Shown: in pieces, positions 7,229-15,065 of the stretch
How positions within the stretch are numbered: position 1 is the stretch's first letter
How the letters are laid out: the number at the start of each line of letters is the position of its first letter
NCBI GenBank assembly: GCA_002299245.1
Contig: DBOI01000046.1
Coordinates: forward strand, 1 to 15,678
Length of the DNA stretch: 15,678 nt
Reading direction: 5' to 3'
From: Hydrogenovibrio sp. UBA650
GTDB lineage: Bacteria; Pseudomonadota; Gammaproteobacteria; Thiomicrospirales; Thiomicrospiraceae
The notes under the pieces: model-generated
Databases searched by the model: none
Told to the model about the DNA's origin: nothing
The model's input: the letters and a program-made list of their open reading frames with translations, nothing else
Translations under genes and position numbers: made by a program

Positions 7229-7315
7229 TTCGTTCGATGATTTGTCGTCATGACCTAAAGTAATCTCTATCCTAATTAAGCTTCAGTTCTTATTAACTAA
7301 TAATCCTTGATATTT

Positions 7316-7346
7316 TTGATTGGCCGTGAGTTTTAAGTGATACAAT
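7316..7346 (+). promoter_or_regulatory. candidate thrS promoter with extended -10
   Basis: TACAAT at 7341-7346 is preceded by TG at 7338-7339, an extended -10. A TTGATT at 7316-7321 is a possible -35 with a long 19-base spacer. Transcription would begin near 7353 and give a leader of about 70 bases. Confidence 0.5.
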
Positions 7347-7369
7347 AATCGGCTTTGTTTTTAAGTTTG

Positions 7370-7393
7370 TTGCGACGGTTTTACCGCTTGCAA
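7370..7393 (+). promoter_or_regulatory. hairpin in the thrS leader
   Basis: TTGC and GCAA (7370-7373, 7390-7393) with CGGT and ACCG (7376-7379, 7383-7386) form a two-part stem with an internal bulge and a 3-base loop, close upstream of the ribosome-binding site. E. coli ThrRS represses its own mRNA through tRNA-like leader hairpins. This stem is in the right place, but I see no clear threonine-anticodon-like loop, so the link is weak. Confidence 0.3.
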
Positions 7394-7421
7394 TTTAGTG
7401 AAATATAAAGAGATTCTAAGA

Positions 7422-9356
7422 ATGCCAATCATAACCTTACCGGATGGTTCTACTAAACAATTTGATGATGCAGTTTCTGTCATGCAAGTGGCGGAAAGTA
7501 TTGGTACTGGCCTGGCAAAAGCGACGCTAGCTGGTCGCGTCAATGGTCAGCAAAAAGATGCCTGTGACTTGATCACGGAAGATGCGAGTTTAGAGATTAT
7601 TACCATGCGTGATGAGGATGGCGTTCACATCATGCGTCATTCATGTGCCCACCTGCTTGGACATGCGCTGAAACAGTTGTACCCAGACGTAAAAATGGCG
7701 ATAGGGCCAGTGATCGATAATGGCTTCTATTATGACGTTGACATGGAACATAGAATTACGCCGGAAGACTTGAAAAAGATCGAAAAGCGTATGAAAGAGC
7801 TGGCAAAAACCAAATACCCAGTTATCAAGAAAACGTTACCTCGCGACCAAGCGATTGCAACCTTTGAAGAGCGTGGTGAAGACTATAAACTTGAGCTGAT
7901 TCGCGATCTTCCCGACGAAACGGAATTCGGTTTCTACTTTCATGAAGAGTACGTTGATATGTGTGTTGGGCCGCACTTGCCTAATATGGGCTTCATAAAA
8001 GCGTTGCAGCTAACCCATGTTGCCGGTGCATACTGGCGCGGTAGCTCTGATAATAAGATGCTACAGCGTATCTATGGTGTTGCTTTCCCAGACAAGCAAG
8101 GTCTTAAAGATTACTTGCATATGATGGAAGAAGCGGAGAAGCGTGATCACCGTAAACTAGGTAAGCAACTTGACCTGTTCCATGTTGAAGATATCTCACC
8201 AGGGATGGCATTCTGGCACCCGAAAGGTACCACTCTGTACCGTGTAGTTGAAGATTACATGCGTGAGCAGTTGGCGGAAAATGGTTATGATGAAGTTCGT
8301 ACTCCTCTAGTCTTGGATCGTTCGCTTTGGGAAAAGTCGGGTCATTGGGACAAGTTTAAGGACAATATGTTCACAACTGAGACAGAGAATCGCGATTATG
8401 CGATTAAGCCGATGAACTGTCCTGGGCATATTCAAATCTATAACCGATATTTCACTAGTTATCGTGACCTGCCAATTCGTATCGCTGAATTTGGTCTGGT
8501 ACATCGTAATGAAGCTTCGGGTACTCTTCACGGTTTGATGCGTGTCCGTTCCTTCACTCAGGATGATGCGCATATCTTCTGTACTGAAGAGCAAATCAAG
8601 CAAGAAGTACAGGCCTGTATTGACCTGGTTTACCAGACCTATGCCGATTTCGGTTTTGATAATATTGCGGTTAAGTTCTCGACTCGTCCAGAGATGCGAG
8701 TCGGATCTGATGAAGTCTGGGATCTAGCAGAAGAGGCACTTGAAGAAACCTTAAAAGACGCAGGCTTGGATTATAAATTGCAACCCGGTGAAGGTGCTTT
8801 CTACGGACCTAAGATTGAGTTCCAGCTTAAAGATTGTATCGGCCGTGTTTGGCAGTGCGGTACTATCCAGCTTGACTTCTCAATGACACAAGCTGAGCGT
8901 TTGAACGCGGTTTATATTGGTCAGGATAATGAAAAGTATCACCCTGTAATGATTCACCGAGCCATTCTTGGATCGCTTGAGCGTTTTGTTGGAATCCTTA
9001 TTGAGCACTACGAAGGTCGATTCCCAACCTGGTTAGCACCAGTGCAATGTGTTTTAGCGCCAATCGCAGGATCCCATACAGATTATGTGGTCGAAATGAC
9101 TAATAAATTGAAAAAACATGGGTTTAGAGTCGAATCGGACTTGAGAAATGAGAAGGTTGGGTTTAAAATTCGCGAGCATACAATGCAACGTGTTCCATAT
9201 ATTTTGGTCGCAGGTGATCAAGAAATCGAAAATGGTACCGTGAATGTAAGAGCTCGAAGCGGTGAGAACCTTGGTTCTTTCACCTTTGCAGAATTAATCG
9301 ACTTGTTATCTAATGATATTTCAAATTTAGGTCGAGTCCTTGAAACGCAAAGCTAA
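7422..9356 (+). CDS. thrS: threonyl-tRNA synthetase
   Basis: A 644-residue class II synthetase that charges tRNA-Thr (E. coli: 642). Order: N-terminal TGS domain (MPIITLPDGS to about residue 60), editing domain with HSCAHLLGHA and CVGPHLPNMG, the catalytic core, and a C-terminal anticodon-binding domain. The zinc ligands fall at Cys333 (MNCPGH), His384 (DDAHIF) and His512 (MIHRAI), matching Cys334, His385 and His511 of E. coli. I chose the ATG at 7422 because homologues begin MPxITLPDG and an AAAGAG lies about 10 bases upstream. An upstream GTG at 7398 would add eight residues with no ribosome-binding site. It leads the infC-rpmI-rplT block. Confidence 0.98.
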   Translation: MPIITLPDGSTKQFDDAVSVMQVAESIGTGLAKATLAGRVNGQQKDACDLITEDASLEIITMRDEDGVHIMRHSCAHLLGHALKQLYPDVKMAIGPVIDNGFYYDVDMEHRITPEDLKKIEKRMKELAKTKYPVIKKTLPRDQAIATFEERGEDYKLELIRDLPDETEFGFYFHEEYVDMCVGPHLPNMGFIKALQLTHVAGAYWRGSSDNKMLQRIYGVAFPDKQGLKDYLHMMEEAEKRDHRKLGKQLDLFHVEDISPGMAFWHPKGTTLYRVVEDYMREQLAENGYDEVRTPLVLDRSLWEKSGHWDKFKDNMFTTETENRDYAIKPMNCPGHIQIYNRYFTSYRDLPIRIAEFGLVHRNEASGTLHGLMRVRSFTQDDAHIFCTEEQIKQEVQACIDLVYQTYADFGFDNIAVKFSTRPEMRVGSDEVWDLAEEALEETLKDAGLDYKLQPGEGAFYGPKIEFQLKDCIGRVWQCGTIQLDFSMTQAERLNAVYIGQDNEKYHPVMIHRAILGSLERFVGILIEHYEGRFPTWLAPVQCVLAPIAGSHTDYVVEMTNKLKKHGFRVESDLRNEKVGFKIREHTMQRVPYILVAGDQEIENGTVNVRARSGENLGSFTFAELIDLLSNDISNLGRVLETQS

Positions 9357-9386
9357 TTGAGACGCATTGTAAAAATTTAAATAACT

Positions 9387-9402
9387 GGAGGAAATTGCTA
9401 TC
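9387..9402 (+). promoter_or_regulatory. strong ribosome-binding site setting an ATC start for infC
   Basis: GGAGG at 9387-9391 is followed after 8 bases by ATC at 9400. There is no in-frame ATG, GTG or TTG before 9493. The ATT at 9394 is only 2 bases from GGAGG, too close. IF-3 rejects non-canonical start codons, so an ATC start lets IF-3 limit its own synthesis, as the AUU of E. coli infC does. Confidence 0.85.
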
Positions 9403-9960
9403 GCAATCAGAAGAGGTCGTGGAAGACCGCAACAACCGGAAGCCCCTAAGGATAGAATTAACAAAGCTATCACCAATACACCTGAAGTCAGGTTGATTGA
9501 TGAAGAAGGCGAGCAGGCAGGTATCGTTTCAATTCAAGAAGCTCTTTCAAGAGCGGAAGATGCGGGAATGGATCTGGTTGAGATTACTGCGAAAGCACAA
9601 CCTCCAGTTTGTAAAATCATGGACTATGGTAAATACCTTTACCAGCAGCAGAAAAAGCAGCACGAAGCTAAGAAAAAGCAGAAGCAAGTCCAGGTTAAAG
9701 AAGTTAAGTTTCGCCCAGGAACTGAGGAAGGTGATTATCAGGTCAAACTACGCAACCTGATGAAATTCTTAGATAAGGGTGATCGCGTCAAGGTAACCAT
9801 CTGGTTCCGTGGCCGCGAAATCACTCACAAGGAACTGGGTCTTAAAATGCTGGAACGTGTTAGGGATGACATTCAAGAGGTTGCGACCGTTGAACAAATG
9901 CCTAAGATGGAAGGCCGTCAGATGCAAATGATGGTTGCTCCAGGAACTAGGAAGAAGTAA
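9400..9960 (+). CDS. infC: translation initiation factor IF-3
   Basis: A 186-residue protein (E. coli: 180) that binds the 30S subunit, keeps it from joining 50S early and checks the start codon. The N-terminal domain carries DRINKAIT, EVRLIDEEGEQAGIV and LVEITAKAQPPVCKIMDYGKYLY. A lysine-rich linker (QQKKQHEAKKKQKQ) follows, then the C-terminal domain with VKEVKFRPGTEEGDYQVKL and a closing EGRQMQMMVAP. A start at the first usual codon (TTG 9493) would remove about 31 residues of the conserved N-domain, so the ATC at 9400 is preferred. It follows thrS by 43 bases, in one operon with the ribosomal proteins downstream. Confidence 0.95.
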   Translation: MAIRRGRGRPQQPEAPKDRINKAITNTPEVRLIDEEGEQAGIVSIQEALSRAEDAGMDLVEITAKAQPPVCKIMDYGKYLYQQQKKQHEAKKKQKQVQVKEVKFRPGTEEGDYQVKLRNLMKFLDKGDRVKVTIWFRGREITHKELGLKMLERVRDDIQEVATVEQMPKMEGRQMQMMVAPGTRKK

Positions 9961-10165
9961 CTCTTAGAGTTAGTTCTTCTAAATATACAACAACTGGGAC
10001 TGATTCGATTTTTTTCAGATTGGTTACCGGTGCAGCTCCCTCAGTGCTGTAGGTTGTCCTAACGAACTTACCTAGTAGGTTCAATTTAAAACTGAAGTGA
10101 CTCTATTCGGATTGCTTTCGAGTTAACCTGAATCTGAGTATCGCTTAAATGCGGAGTTTCATTCA
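9961..10165 (+). promoter_or_regulatory. structured leader of rpmI-rplT, probable L20 control region
   Basis: The 205 bases between infC and rpmI hold no gene but fold well. GTAGGTT (10049-10055) pairs with AACTTAC (10065-10071). TATTCGGATT (10104-10113) pairs over ten positions with AATCTGAGTA (10131-10140), ending about 10 bases before the rpmI ribosome-binding site (GGAG at 10152-10155). A smaller CAGC/GCTG stem lies at 10033-10049. In E. coli this interval is where L20 binds and represses rpmI-rplT. Position and structure fit that; I cannot confirm the L20 site by eye. Confidence 0.5.
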
Positions 10166-10363
10166 ATGCCAAAGATGAAATCAAACAGTAGTGCTAAAAA
10201 GCGCTTCAAAAAAACCGGCTCTGGCGGTTTCAAATGTAAACAGTCTCACCTTCGTCACATTCTTACTAAGAAGTCGACAAAGCGTAAGCGTCAGCTTCGT
10301 TCTGGAAGCATGATTCACGATCACGATGTAGCGATGGTTCGCCGCATGCTACCGTTCGCTTAA
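10166..10363 (+). CDS. rpmI: 50S ribosomal protein L35
   Basis: A 65-residue basic protein of the usual length. It starts MPKMKSNSSAKKRFK and has the family's conserved HLRHIL and KRKRQLR segments, ending in VRRMLPFA. It is a component of the large ribosomal subunit. GGAG lies about 10 bases before the ATG. It precedes rplT by 16 bases, as in other Gammaproteobacteria. Confidence 0.97.
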   Translation: MPKMKSNSSAKKRFKKTGSGGFKCKQSHLRHILTKKSTKRKRQLRSGSMIHDHDVAMVRRMLPFA

Positions 10364-10379
10364 TTGGGAGATTTGAAAC

Positions 10380-10736
10380 ATGGCAAGAGTTAAAAGAGGT
10401 GTCGTCGCACGCCGTAGACACAATAAAGTACTTAAAGCTGCAAAAGGTTACTATGGTGCACGTAGAAAAGTTTTCCGCGTTGCTAAACAAGCAGTAATCA
10501 AAGCAGGTCAGTATGCATACCGTGACCGTCGTAACAAAAAACGTAACTTCCGTCGCCTATGGATTGCACGTATTAACGCTGCAGCTCGTATGAATGGTAT
10601 GACTTACAGCCGTTTTATCAATGGTTGTAACAAAGCTGATATTGCGGTTGACCGTAAAGTATTAGCTGACATTGCAGTACATGATGCAGCAGCATTCACT
10701 GCAATTGCAGAAAAAGCAAAAGCTGCTTTAGCTTAA
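10380..10736 (+). CDS. rplT: 50S ribosomal protein L20
   Basis: A 118-residue protein, identical in length to the E. coli one. It starts MARVKRGVVARRRHNKVLKA, with the long basic N-terminal helix that threads into 23S rRNA, followed by KGYYGARRKVFRVAKQAV and the globular part with LWIARINAAARMNGMTYSRF. It is needed for early assembly of the 50S subunit and in E. coli acts as translational repressor of rpmI-rplT. GGGAG precedes the ATG by about 11 bases. A strong terminator follows 26 bases after the stop. Confidence 0.98.
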   Translation: MARVKRGVVARRRHNKVLKAAKGYYGARRKVFRVAKQAVIKAGQYAYRDRRNKKRNFRRLWIARINAAARMNGMTYSRFINGCNKADIAVDRKVLADIAVHDAAAFTAIAEKAKAALA

Positions 10737-10762
10737 TTGCGAACTGGTTTAGACCAGTATTG

Positions 10763-10791
10763 AATAGGGGGCCTTGGTCCCCTATTTTTTT
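10763..10791 (+). terminator. intrinsic terminator after rplT
   Basis: AATAGGGG and CCCCTATT form a perfect 8-bp stem followed by a run of T (10785-10791), ending the thrS-infC-rpmI-rplT block. A perfect 6-bp hairpin (ACTGGT, loop TTAG, ACCAGT, at 10743-10758) lies just before it. Confidence 0.93.
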
Positions 10792-10842
10792 CATTAAGAC
10801 TCAGTCTTAGCTATGCAAGATATTATTCCCCTGAGTGGTATG

Positions 10843-10870
10843 TTGCATATCTATTAATGAATCATACCTT
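10843..10870 (+). promoter_or_regulatory. weak candidate promoter for pheST
   Basis: TTGCAT (10843-10848), a 16-base spacer and TACCTT (10865-10870) lie just ahead of pheS. A promoter is expected because a strong terminator precedes this gap, but the -10 is poor. Confidence 0.28.
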
Positions 10871-10886
10871 TTAGGACATTGGTTAA

Positions 10887-11885
10887 ATGCAAGAACAACT
10901 GCAATCGATAATTTCACAGGCCGAAGCGGCCGTTGCTGAAGTATCTGAATTAAGTGCCCTTGATGAACTTCGCGTTCAGTATCTTGGAAAGAAGGGCGAG
11001 CTGACCGCAATGATGAAAACTCTGGGTCAGTTATCTCCAGAAGAACGCCCAAAGGCTGGGCAAGTTATCAACGAAGCTAAGCAAGCTGTACAAGGCCTGT
11101 TAAATGCTAAGAAGAAACAACTTGATGATGCTAAGCTTGCTAAGAAGCTAGCTGAGGAGAGCATTGATGTTACTCTTCCTGGTCGCGATACTGATCTAGG
11201 GAGTTTACATCCGGTTACTCGTACACTTTACCGCATTGAGACTCTGTTCTCGAATGCCGGTTTTGATGTTGAACAGGGGCCTGAGATTGAAGATGACTGG
11301 CACAACTTTGAAGCGCTGAATATTCCTGAAACGCATCCAGCGCGTGCCATGCACGATACCTTCTATATCAATGAAAATACGGTATTGAGAACCCACACTT
11401 CTGGTGTGCAGATTCGTACCATGGAAAACAAAAAACCGCCTTTGCGTGTTATTGCACCGGGCCGGGTTTACCGCTGCGATTCTGACCAGACTCACACGCC
11501 GATGTTCCACCAGGTAGAGGGTTTGATTATTGAGAAAAACGCCAGCTTTGCTCAGTTGCGTGCACTGTTAATTGAGTTCTTGCGCAAGTTCTTTGAAGAC
11601 GAGAATTTAAAAACTCGCTTCCGTCCATCGTACTTCCCATTCACTGAACCTTCAGCGGAAGTAGATATTGCCACTGATCTATTTGGTGATGGCCGTTGGA
11701 TTGAGGTGTTAGGTTGCGGTATGGTTCATCCGAATGTACTTAAGAATGTCGGTATTGATCCTGATGAATATACCGGTCTGGCATTTGGTTTGGGTGTGGA
11801 ACGTTTGGCGATGTTGCGCTACAACGTAAAAGATTTAAGACAGTTCTTTGAAAACGATCTGCGTTTCTTACAGCAGTTCAAATAA
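10887..11885 (+). CDS. pheS: phenylalanyl-tRNA synthetase alpha subunit
   Basis: A 332-residue catalytic subunit (E. coli: 327) of the alpha2-beta2 enzyme that charges tRNA-Phe. The N-terminal coiled coil (about residues 1-85), with LGKKGELTAMMKTLGQLSPEE, contacts tRNA. The class II core follows: HPVTRT, THTSGVQIRTM, VYRCDSDQTHTPMFHQVEGL (motif 2), FRPSYFPFTEPSAEVD, and GLAFGLGVERLAMLRY (motif 3). AGGA lies about 10 bases before the ATG. It is followed by pheT after 24 bases. No Phe-rich leader peptide like E. coli pheM is visible in the 150-base gap upstream. Confidence 0.98.
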   Translation: MQEQLQSIISQAEAAVAEVSELSALDELRVQYLGKKGELTAMMKTLGQLSPEERPKAGQVINEAKQAVQGLLNAKKKQLDDAKLAKKLAEESIDVTLPGRDTDLGSLHPVTRTLYRIETLFSNAGFDVEQGPEIEDDWHNFEALNIPETHPARAMHDTFYINENTVLRTHTSGVQIRTMENKKPPLRVIAPGRVYRCDSDQTHTPMFHQVEGLIIEKNASFAQLRALLIEFLRKFFEDENLKTRFRPSYFPFTEPSAEVDIATDLFGDGRWIEVLGCGMVHPNVLKNVGIDPDEYTGLAFGLGVERLAMLRYNVKDLRQFFENDLRFLQQFK

Positions 11886-11909
11886 GCAGATCGACAAAGG
11901 AATTAGAAA

Positions 11910-14306
11910 ATGAAATTTAGTGAAAATTGGTTAAGAGAGTGGGTGAGCCCAGAATGGGACAGCAACACTTTAGCTGAAGAATTAAGTTTAGCAGGCCTGG
12001 AAGTCGACGGTATTGATCCAGTTGCTGGAGACTTTACAAATGTTGTTGTGGGTCATGTTCTCTCTGTTGAGAGACACCCGGATGCTGACAAGCTAAACGT
12101 CACGCAGGTAGATGTGGGTGACGGTGAGCCAGTACAGATTGTTTGTGGAGCCAAAAACGTGGTTGCTGGCATGAAGGCTTGCTGTGCAAAAGTAGGCGCA
12201 GTACTTCCAGGTGATTTCAAAATTAAAAAAGCCAAGCTACGTGGTGTAGCTTCACACGGTATGTTGTGCGGAGCAACCGAGATTGGTCTGCCAGATGATG
12301 GCGTAGATGGATTACATGTCTTGCCTGAAGACGCGCCTATTGGTATGGATTTACGCGAGTATCTTGATTTGAATGATACTTCGGTTGATGTTGATCTAAC
12401 GCCAAACCGTGCGGATTGCTTTAGTGTTTTGGGAATTGCTCGTGATGTCTATGCAATCAGTGGCGCAGAGTTCACTCAGCCATTTAAAGATAAGGAAATG
12501 GCGGGTTCTGAACCTTGCGCTCAGAAAATAGATGTTCAAGAAGCACAGGCCTGTCCAAAGTATCTTGGTTGTGTGGTAACCAACTACGATAAGACAGCAC
12601 AAACTCCAGCTTGGATGGTACAAAAACTTCAACGTTCTGGTCTGCGTTCAATTGATCTAGTTGTCGATATTACCAACTACGTTTTACTAGAGCTTGGTCA
12701 ACCAATGCACGCGTTTGATATGGACAAACTGCAAGGCGCAGTTCAGGTTCGTATGGCACAAGCAGGCGAGAAGTTAGTTACTTTAGATGAAAAAGAGCTA
12801 ACTCTAGAAGAGAATACCTTGGTTATCGCTGATGAGTCTGGCGCAATTGCACTTGCTGGAATTATGGGAGGCCTGTCAACTTCGGTAACTGATGCAACCG
12901 ACAAGATTTTCTTTGAGTGCGCCCATTTTGCACGTTTGGCGATTACCGGTAAAGCACGTCAGTACGGGCTGCATACTGATTCTTCTATGCGTTTTGAGCG
13001 CGGTGTTGATCCTTTGCTCCCTGAGCGTGCTCTAAACCGTGCATTGCAGTTGTTTACTGAAATTGCCGGTGGTGATATCAGTGCATTCGATGCAGTGGTT
13101 TCTGAAGAGAATATGCCTAAGCCTGCAACCATAGCTCTGCGTCGTGAAACCATTGCCAGCCGTTTAGGTGTGGCAGTGGCTGATAATCAAGTCGAGAAAA
13201 TCTTTAATGATCTAGGTTTTGCGATCACTGCGAATGATGCCGGTTGGGATATTACTGCGCCATCGTTCCGTTTTGATATGGCGATTGAGATGGACCTGAT
13301 TGAAGAGATCGGTCGTGTTTACGGTTATAACAACCTGCCAGAGACACCGGTTGAAGCACCAATGACTTTGAATGAGTTGGATGAGTCTGAGCAGTCTCTG
13401 AATGTACTGAAGAACGCACTGGTGCAAAAAGGCTATAACGAAGTTGTGACTTACAGTTTTGTGGCTGAAAACCAGCAGAAAGCGATTGCGCCTGAGTTAC
13501 CGTATGTTCTTTTGCAGAACCCAATTTCCGAAGATATGAAAGCGATGCGCACCACTCTATTTCCAGGGTTGTTAAACAGTATTGCCTATAACCAGAACCG
13601 TCAACAGTCGCGTGTACGTCTGTTTGAAGCAGGCCTGGTGTTTTATAAAAATGACAATGATGCATCTGGTACGGGCGCAACTCAAGTTCCAATGTTGGGT
13701 GGTGCGATTGTTGGACCTGCTTCAAATGCGGGTTGGGACAATGTGAATCGCAATGTCGATTTCTACGACCTGAAAGGTGATGTAGAAGCACTATTGGCGA
13801 TGAGTCACCAAACAGGCAAGGTGCGTTTTGAGGCCTTTCAAAACCCAGCACTGCATCCTGGTCAAGCGGCCTCTCTAATGAAAGACGGTGAAGAAGTGGG
13901 TGTTATGGGACAACTGCACCCTCAACTGGTAAAAACCATGGGTGTGAGTGGCACTGTATTTATGTTCCAAATTCGTCAAGATGCATTGATGACTATGGAC
14001 GTGCCGGCTGCACAACCTATCTCTAAGTTCCCTGAAACTCAACGCGACCTAGCATTTGTTATGGAAGATGCTACTCCGGTTCAGAAGTTAGTTGATGCCA
14101 TTCAGTCAGTAGATTCTGATATTATGCAGGGTATTGAAATATTTGATATTTATCGCGGACAAGGTATTGAAGAACATCAGAAGAGTGTTGCTGTGGCCTT
14201 GAGAATTCAACATCCAGAACGAACGCTTCAGGATGAAGAAGTGGATTCTCTGGTTAATGAAATTCTGGCTGCGACAAAACAAGCAGTAAATGCAGAGCTA
14301 CGTTAA
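11910..14306 (+). CDS. pheT: phenylalanyl-tRNA synthetase beta subunit
   Basis: A 798-residue subunit (E. coli: 795) that pairs with PheS, holds the editing site for mischarged tyrosine and binds the anticodon region. Domains in order: short N-terminal part (MKFSENWLREWV), an OB-fold tRNA-binding domain (about 39-148, with HPDADKLNVTQVDVG), the B3/B4 editing domain (VDLTPNRADCFSVLG to HFARLAITGKARQYGLHTDSS), the B5 domain with FDMAIEMDLIEEIGRVYGY, and a C-terminal FDX-ACB domain starting near SKFPETQRDLAFVME. AAGGA lies about 10 bases before the ATG. Full length, with no lesion seen. The end of the coding region takes part in a hairpin that spans the stop codon. Confidence 0.98.
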   Translation: MKFSENWLREWVSPEWDSNTLAEELSLAGLEVDGIDPVAGDFTNVVVGHVLSVERHPDADKLNVTQVDVGDGEPVQIVCGAKNVVAGMKACCAKVGAVLPGDFKIKKAKLRGVASHGMLCGATEIGLPDDGVDGLHVLPEDAPIGMDLREYLDLNDTSVDVDLTPNRADCFSVLGIARDVYAISGAEFTQPFKDKEMAGSEPCAQKIDVQEAQACPKYLGCVVTNYDKTAQTPAWMVQKLQRSGLRSIDLVVDITNYVLLELGQPMHAFDMDKLQGAVQVRMAQAGEKLVTLDEKELTLEENTLVIADESGAIALAGIMGGLSTSVTDATDKIFFECAHFARLAITGKARQYGLHTDSSMRFERGVDPLLPERALNRALQLFTEIAGGDISAFDAVVSEENMPKPATIALRRETIASRLGVAVADNQVEKIFNDLGFAITANDAGWDITAPSFRFDMAIEMDLIEEIGRVYGYNNLPETPVEAPMTLNELDESEQSLNVLKNALVQKGYNEVVTYSFVAENQQKAIAPELPYVLLQNPISEDMKAMRTTLFPGLLNSIAYNQNRQQSRVRLFEAGLVFYKNDNDASGTGATQVPMLGGAIVGPASNAGWDNVNRNVDFYDLKGDVEALLAMSHQTGKVRFEAFQNPALHPGQAASLMKDGEEVGVMGQLHPQLVKTMGVSGTVFMFQIRQDALMTMDVPAAQPISKFPETQRDLAFVMEDATPVQKLVDAIQSVDSDIMQGIEIFDIYRGQGIEEHQKSVAVALRIQHPERTLQDEEVDSLVNEILAATKQAVNAELR

Positions 14307-14339
14307 GTAGCTCGAAAAAAAACGAGAAGGATAAGGATA

Positions 14340-14636
14340 ATGCCAACTTTAACTAAAGCAGATATTGCCCAAAATCTGGCGGATACTTTTGGTTTTAACA
14401 AGCGCGAATCTAAGGATTTAGTAGAGCAGTTTTACGATGAGATCAGTGAGATACTGGTCTCTGGCGAGCAGGTTAAGTTATCAGGTTTTGGTAACTTTGA
14501 GTTGCGTGACAAGGCTCCACGTCCTGGCCGTAACCCTAGAACCGGAGAAGAAGTTCCCATTTCCGCGAGAAGAGTGGTAACATTTAAGCCTGGTCAAAAA
14601 CTGCGGGCGCAAATCGATAACTATGGCAAAGAGTAA
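14340..14636 (+). CDS. ihfA: integration host factor alpha subunit
   Basis: A 98-residue DNA-bending protein of the HU/IHF family (E. coli IhfA: 99) that works as a heterodimer with IhfB in recombination, replication and promoter architecture. It starts MPTLTKADIAQNLADTFGFN. The DNA-contacting segment LSGFGNFELRDK leads into the beta arm RPGRNPRTGEEVPI, whose Pro (residue 66) wedges into DNA. An AAGGATAAGGATA purine run lies before the ATG. It follows pheT by 33 bases, the usual pheT-ihfA order, and may also have a promoter inside pheT as in E. coli. Confidence 0.97.
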   Translation: MPTLTKADIAQNLADTFGFNKRESKDLVEQFYDEISEILVSGEQVKLSGFGNFELRDKAPRPGRNPRTGEEVPISARRVVTFKPGQKLRAQIDNYGKE

Positions 14637-15021
14637 CTCTTCAAGCCAAATTGCAGAACAGCTCGAAATTGAGCTACCTGACAAAAAGTACTTCACCATC
14701 GGTGAGGTTGCAGAGCTTTCAGAATTGAAATCTCATGTTTTGCGCTACTGGGAACAGGTTTTCCCTCAGCTTGAACCGAGTAAACGCAGAGGTAGACGTT
14801 ACTATCAGAAAAAAGATGTACTTTTGGTTTTAGAAATCAAAAGTCTTCTACATGATCAGGGGTTTACCATCCCGGGAGCAAAGGTAAGGCTATCAAAACG
14901 ACATCTTGATGTCAGTGATAGTAATCTCGATCAAGAACAGCGTTCTGTGGTTGAAGAGCTCCAACAGATCCAGTCGGAACTAAAAGAGTTTCGCACCTAT
15001 ATTCAAGGCCGATACAAATAA
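14623..15021 (+). CDS. MerR-family transcriptional regulator
   Basis: A 132-residue regulator with an N-terminal MerR-type winged helix-turn-helix (about residues 23-90): YFTIGEVAELSELKSHVLRYW, with the wing KRRGRRYYQKKDVLLV. A C-terminal helical stretch (EQRSVVEELQQIQSELKEF) follows, probably the dimer coiled coil. It lacks a Cys-rich or effector-binding tail, so no metal or drug ligand is suggested. The start overlaps the end of ihfA by 14 bases and has no good Shine-Dalgarno, so it is probably translated by coupling to ihfA. This MerR-like gene commonly follows ihfA in Gammaproteobacteria; its targets are not known to me. Confidence 0.88.
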   Translation: MAKSNSSSQIAEQLEIELPDKKYFTIGEVAELSELKSHVLRYWEQVFPQLEPSKRRGRRYYQKKDVLLVLEIKSLLHDQGFTIPGAKVRLSKRHLDVSDSNLDQEQRSVVEELQQIQSELKEFRTYIQGRYK

Positions 15022-15065
15022 TCTAATCGGTTTCTACTGTTGTTAGTTTCCTAACACATCACAAT

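Noticed and set aside
9493..9960. infC starting at TTG 9493
   Set aside because: It would remove about 31 conserved N-domain residues and has no ribosome-binding site; the ATC at 9400 follows GGAGG.
10737..10886. pheM-like attenuator peptide ahead of pheS
   Set aside because: The 14-codon frame from 10813 has no Phe codon. The only Phe-Phe pair comes from the T-run of the terminator and has no credible start or ribosome-binding site. The terminator is better read as the end of the rplT transcript.
13252..13851. 199-codon open frame on the minus strand
   Set aside because: It lies entirely inside pheT, has a low-complexity His/Gln/Ser-rich translation, and the plus-strand frame is an unmistakable PheT; it is a shadow frame.
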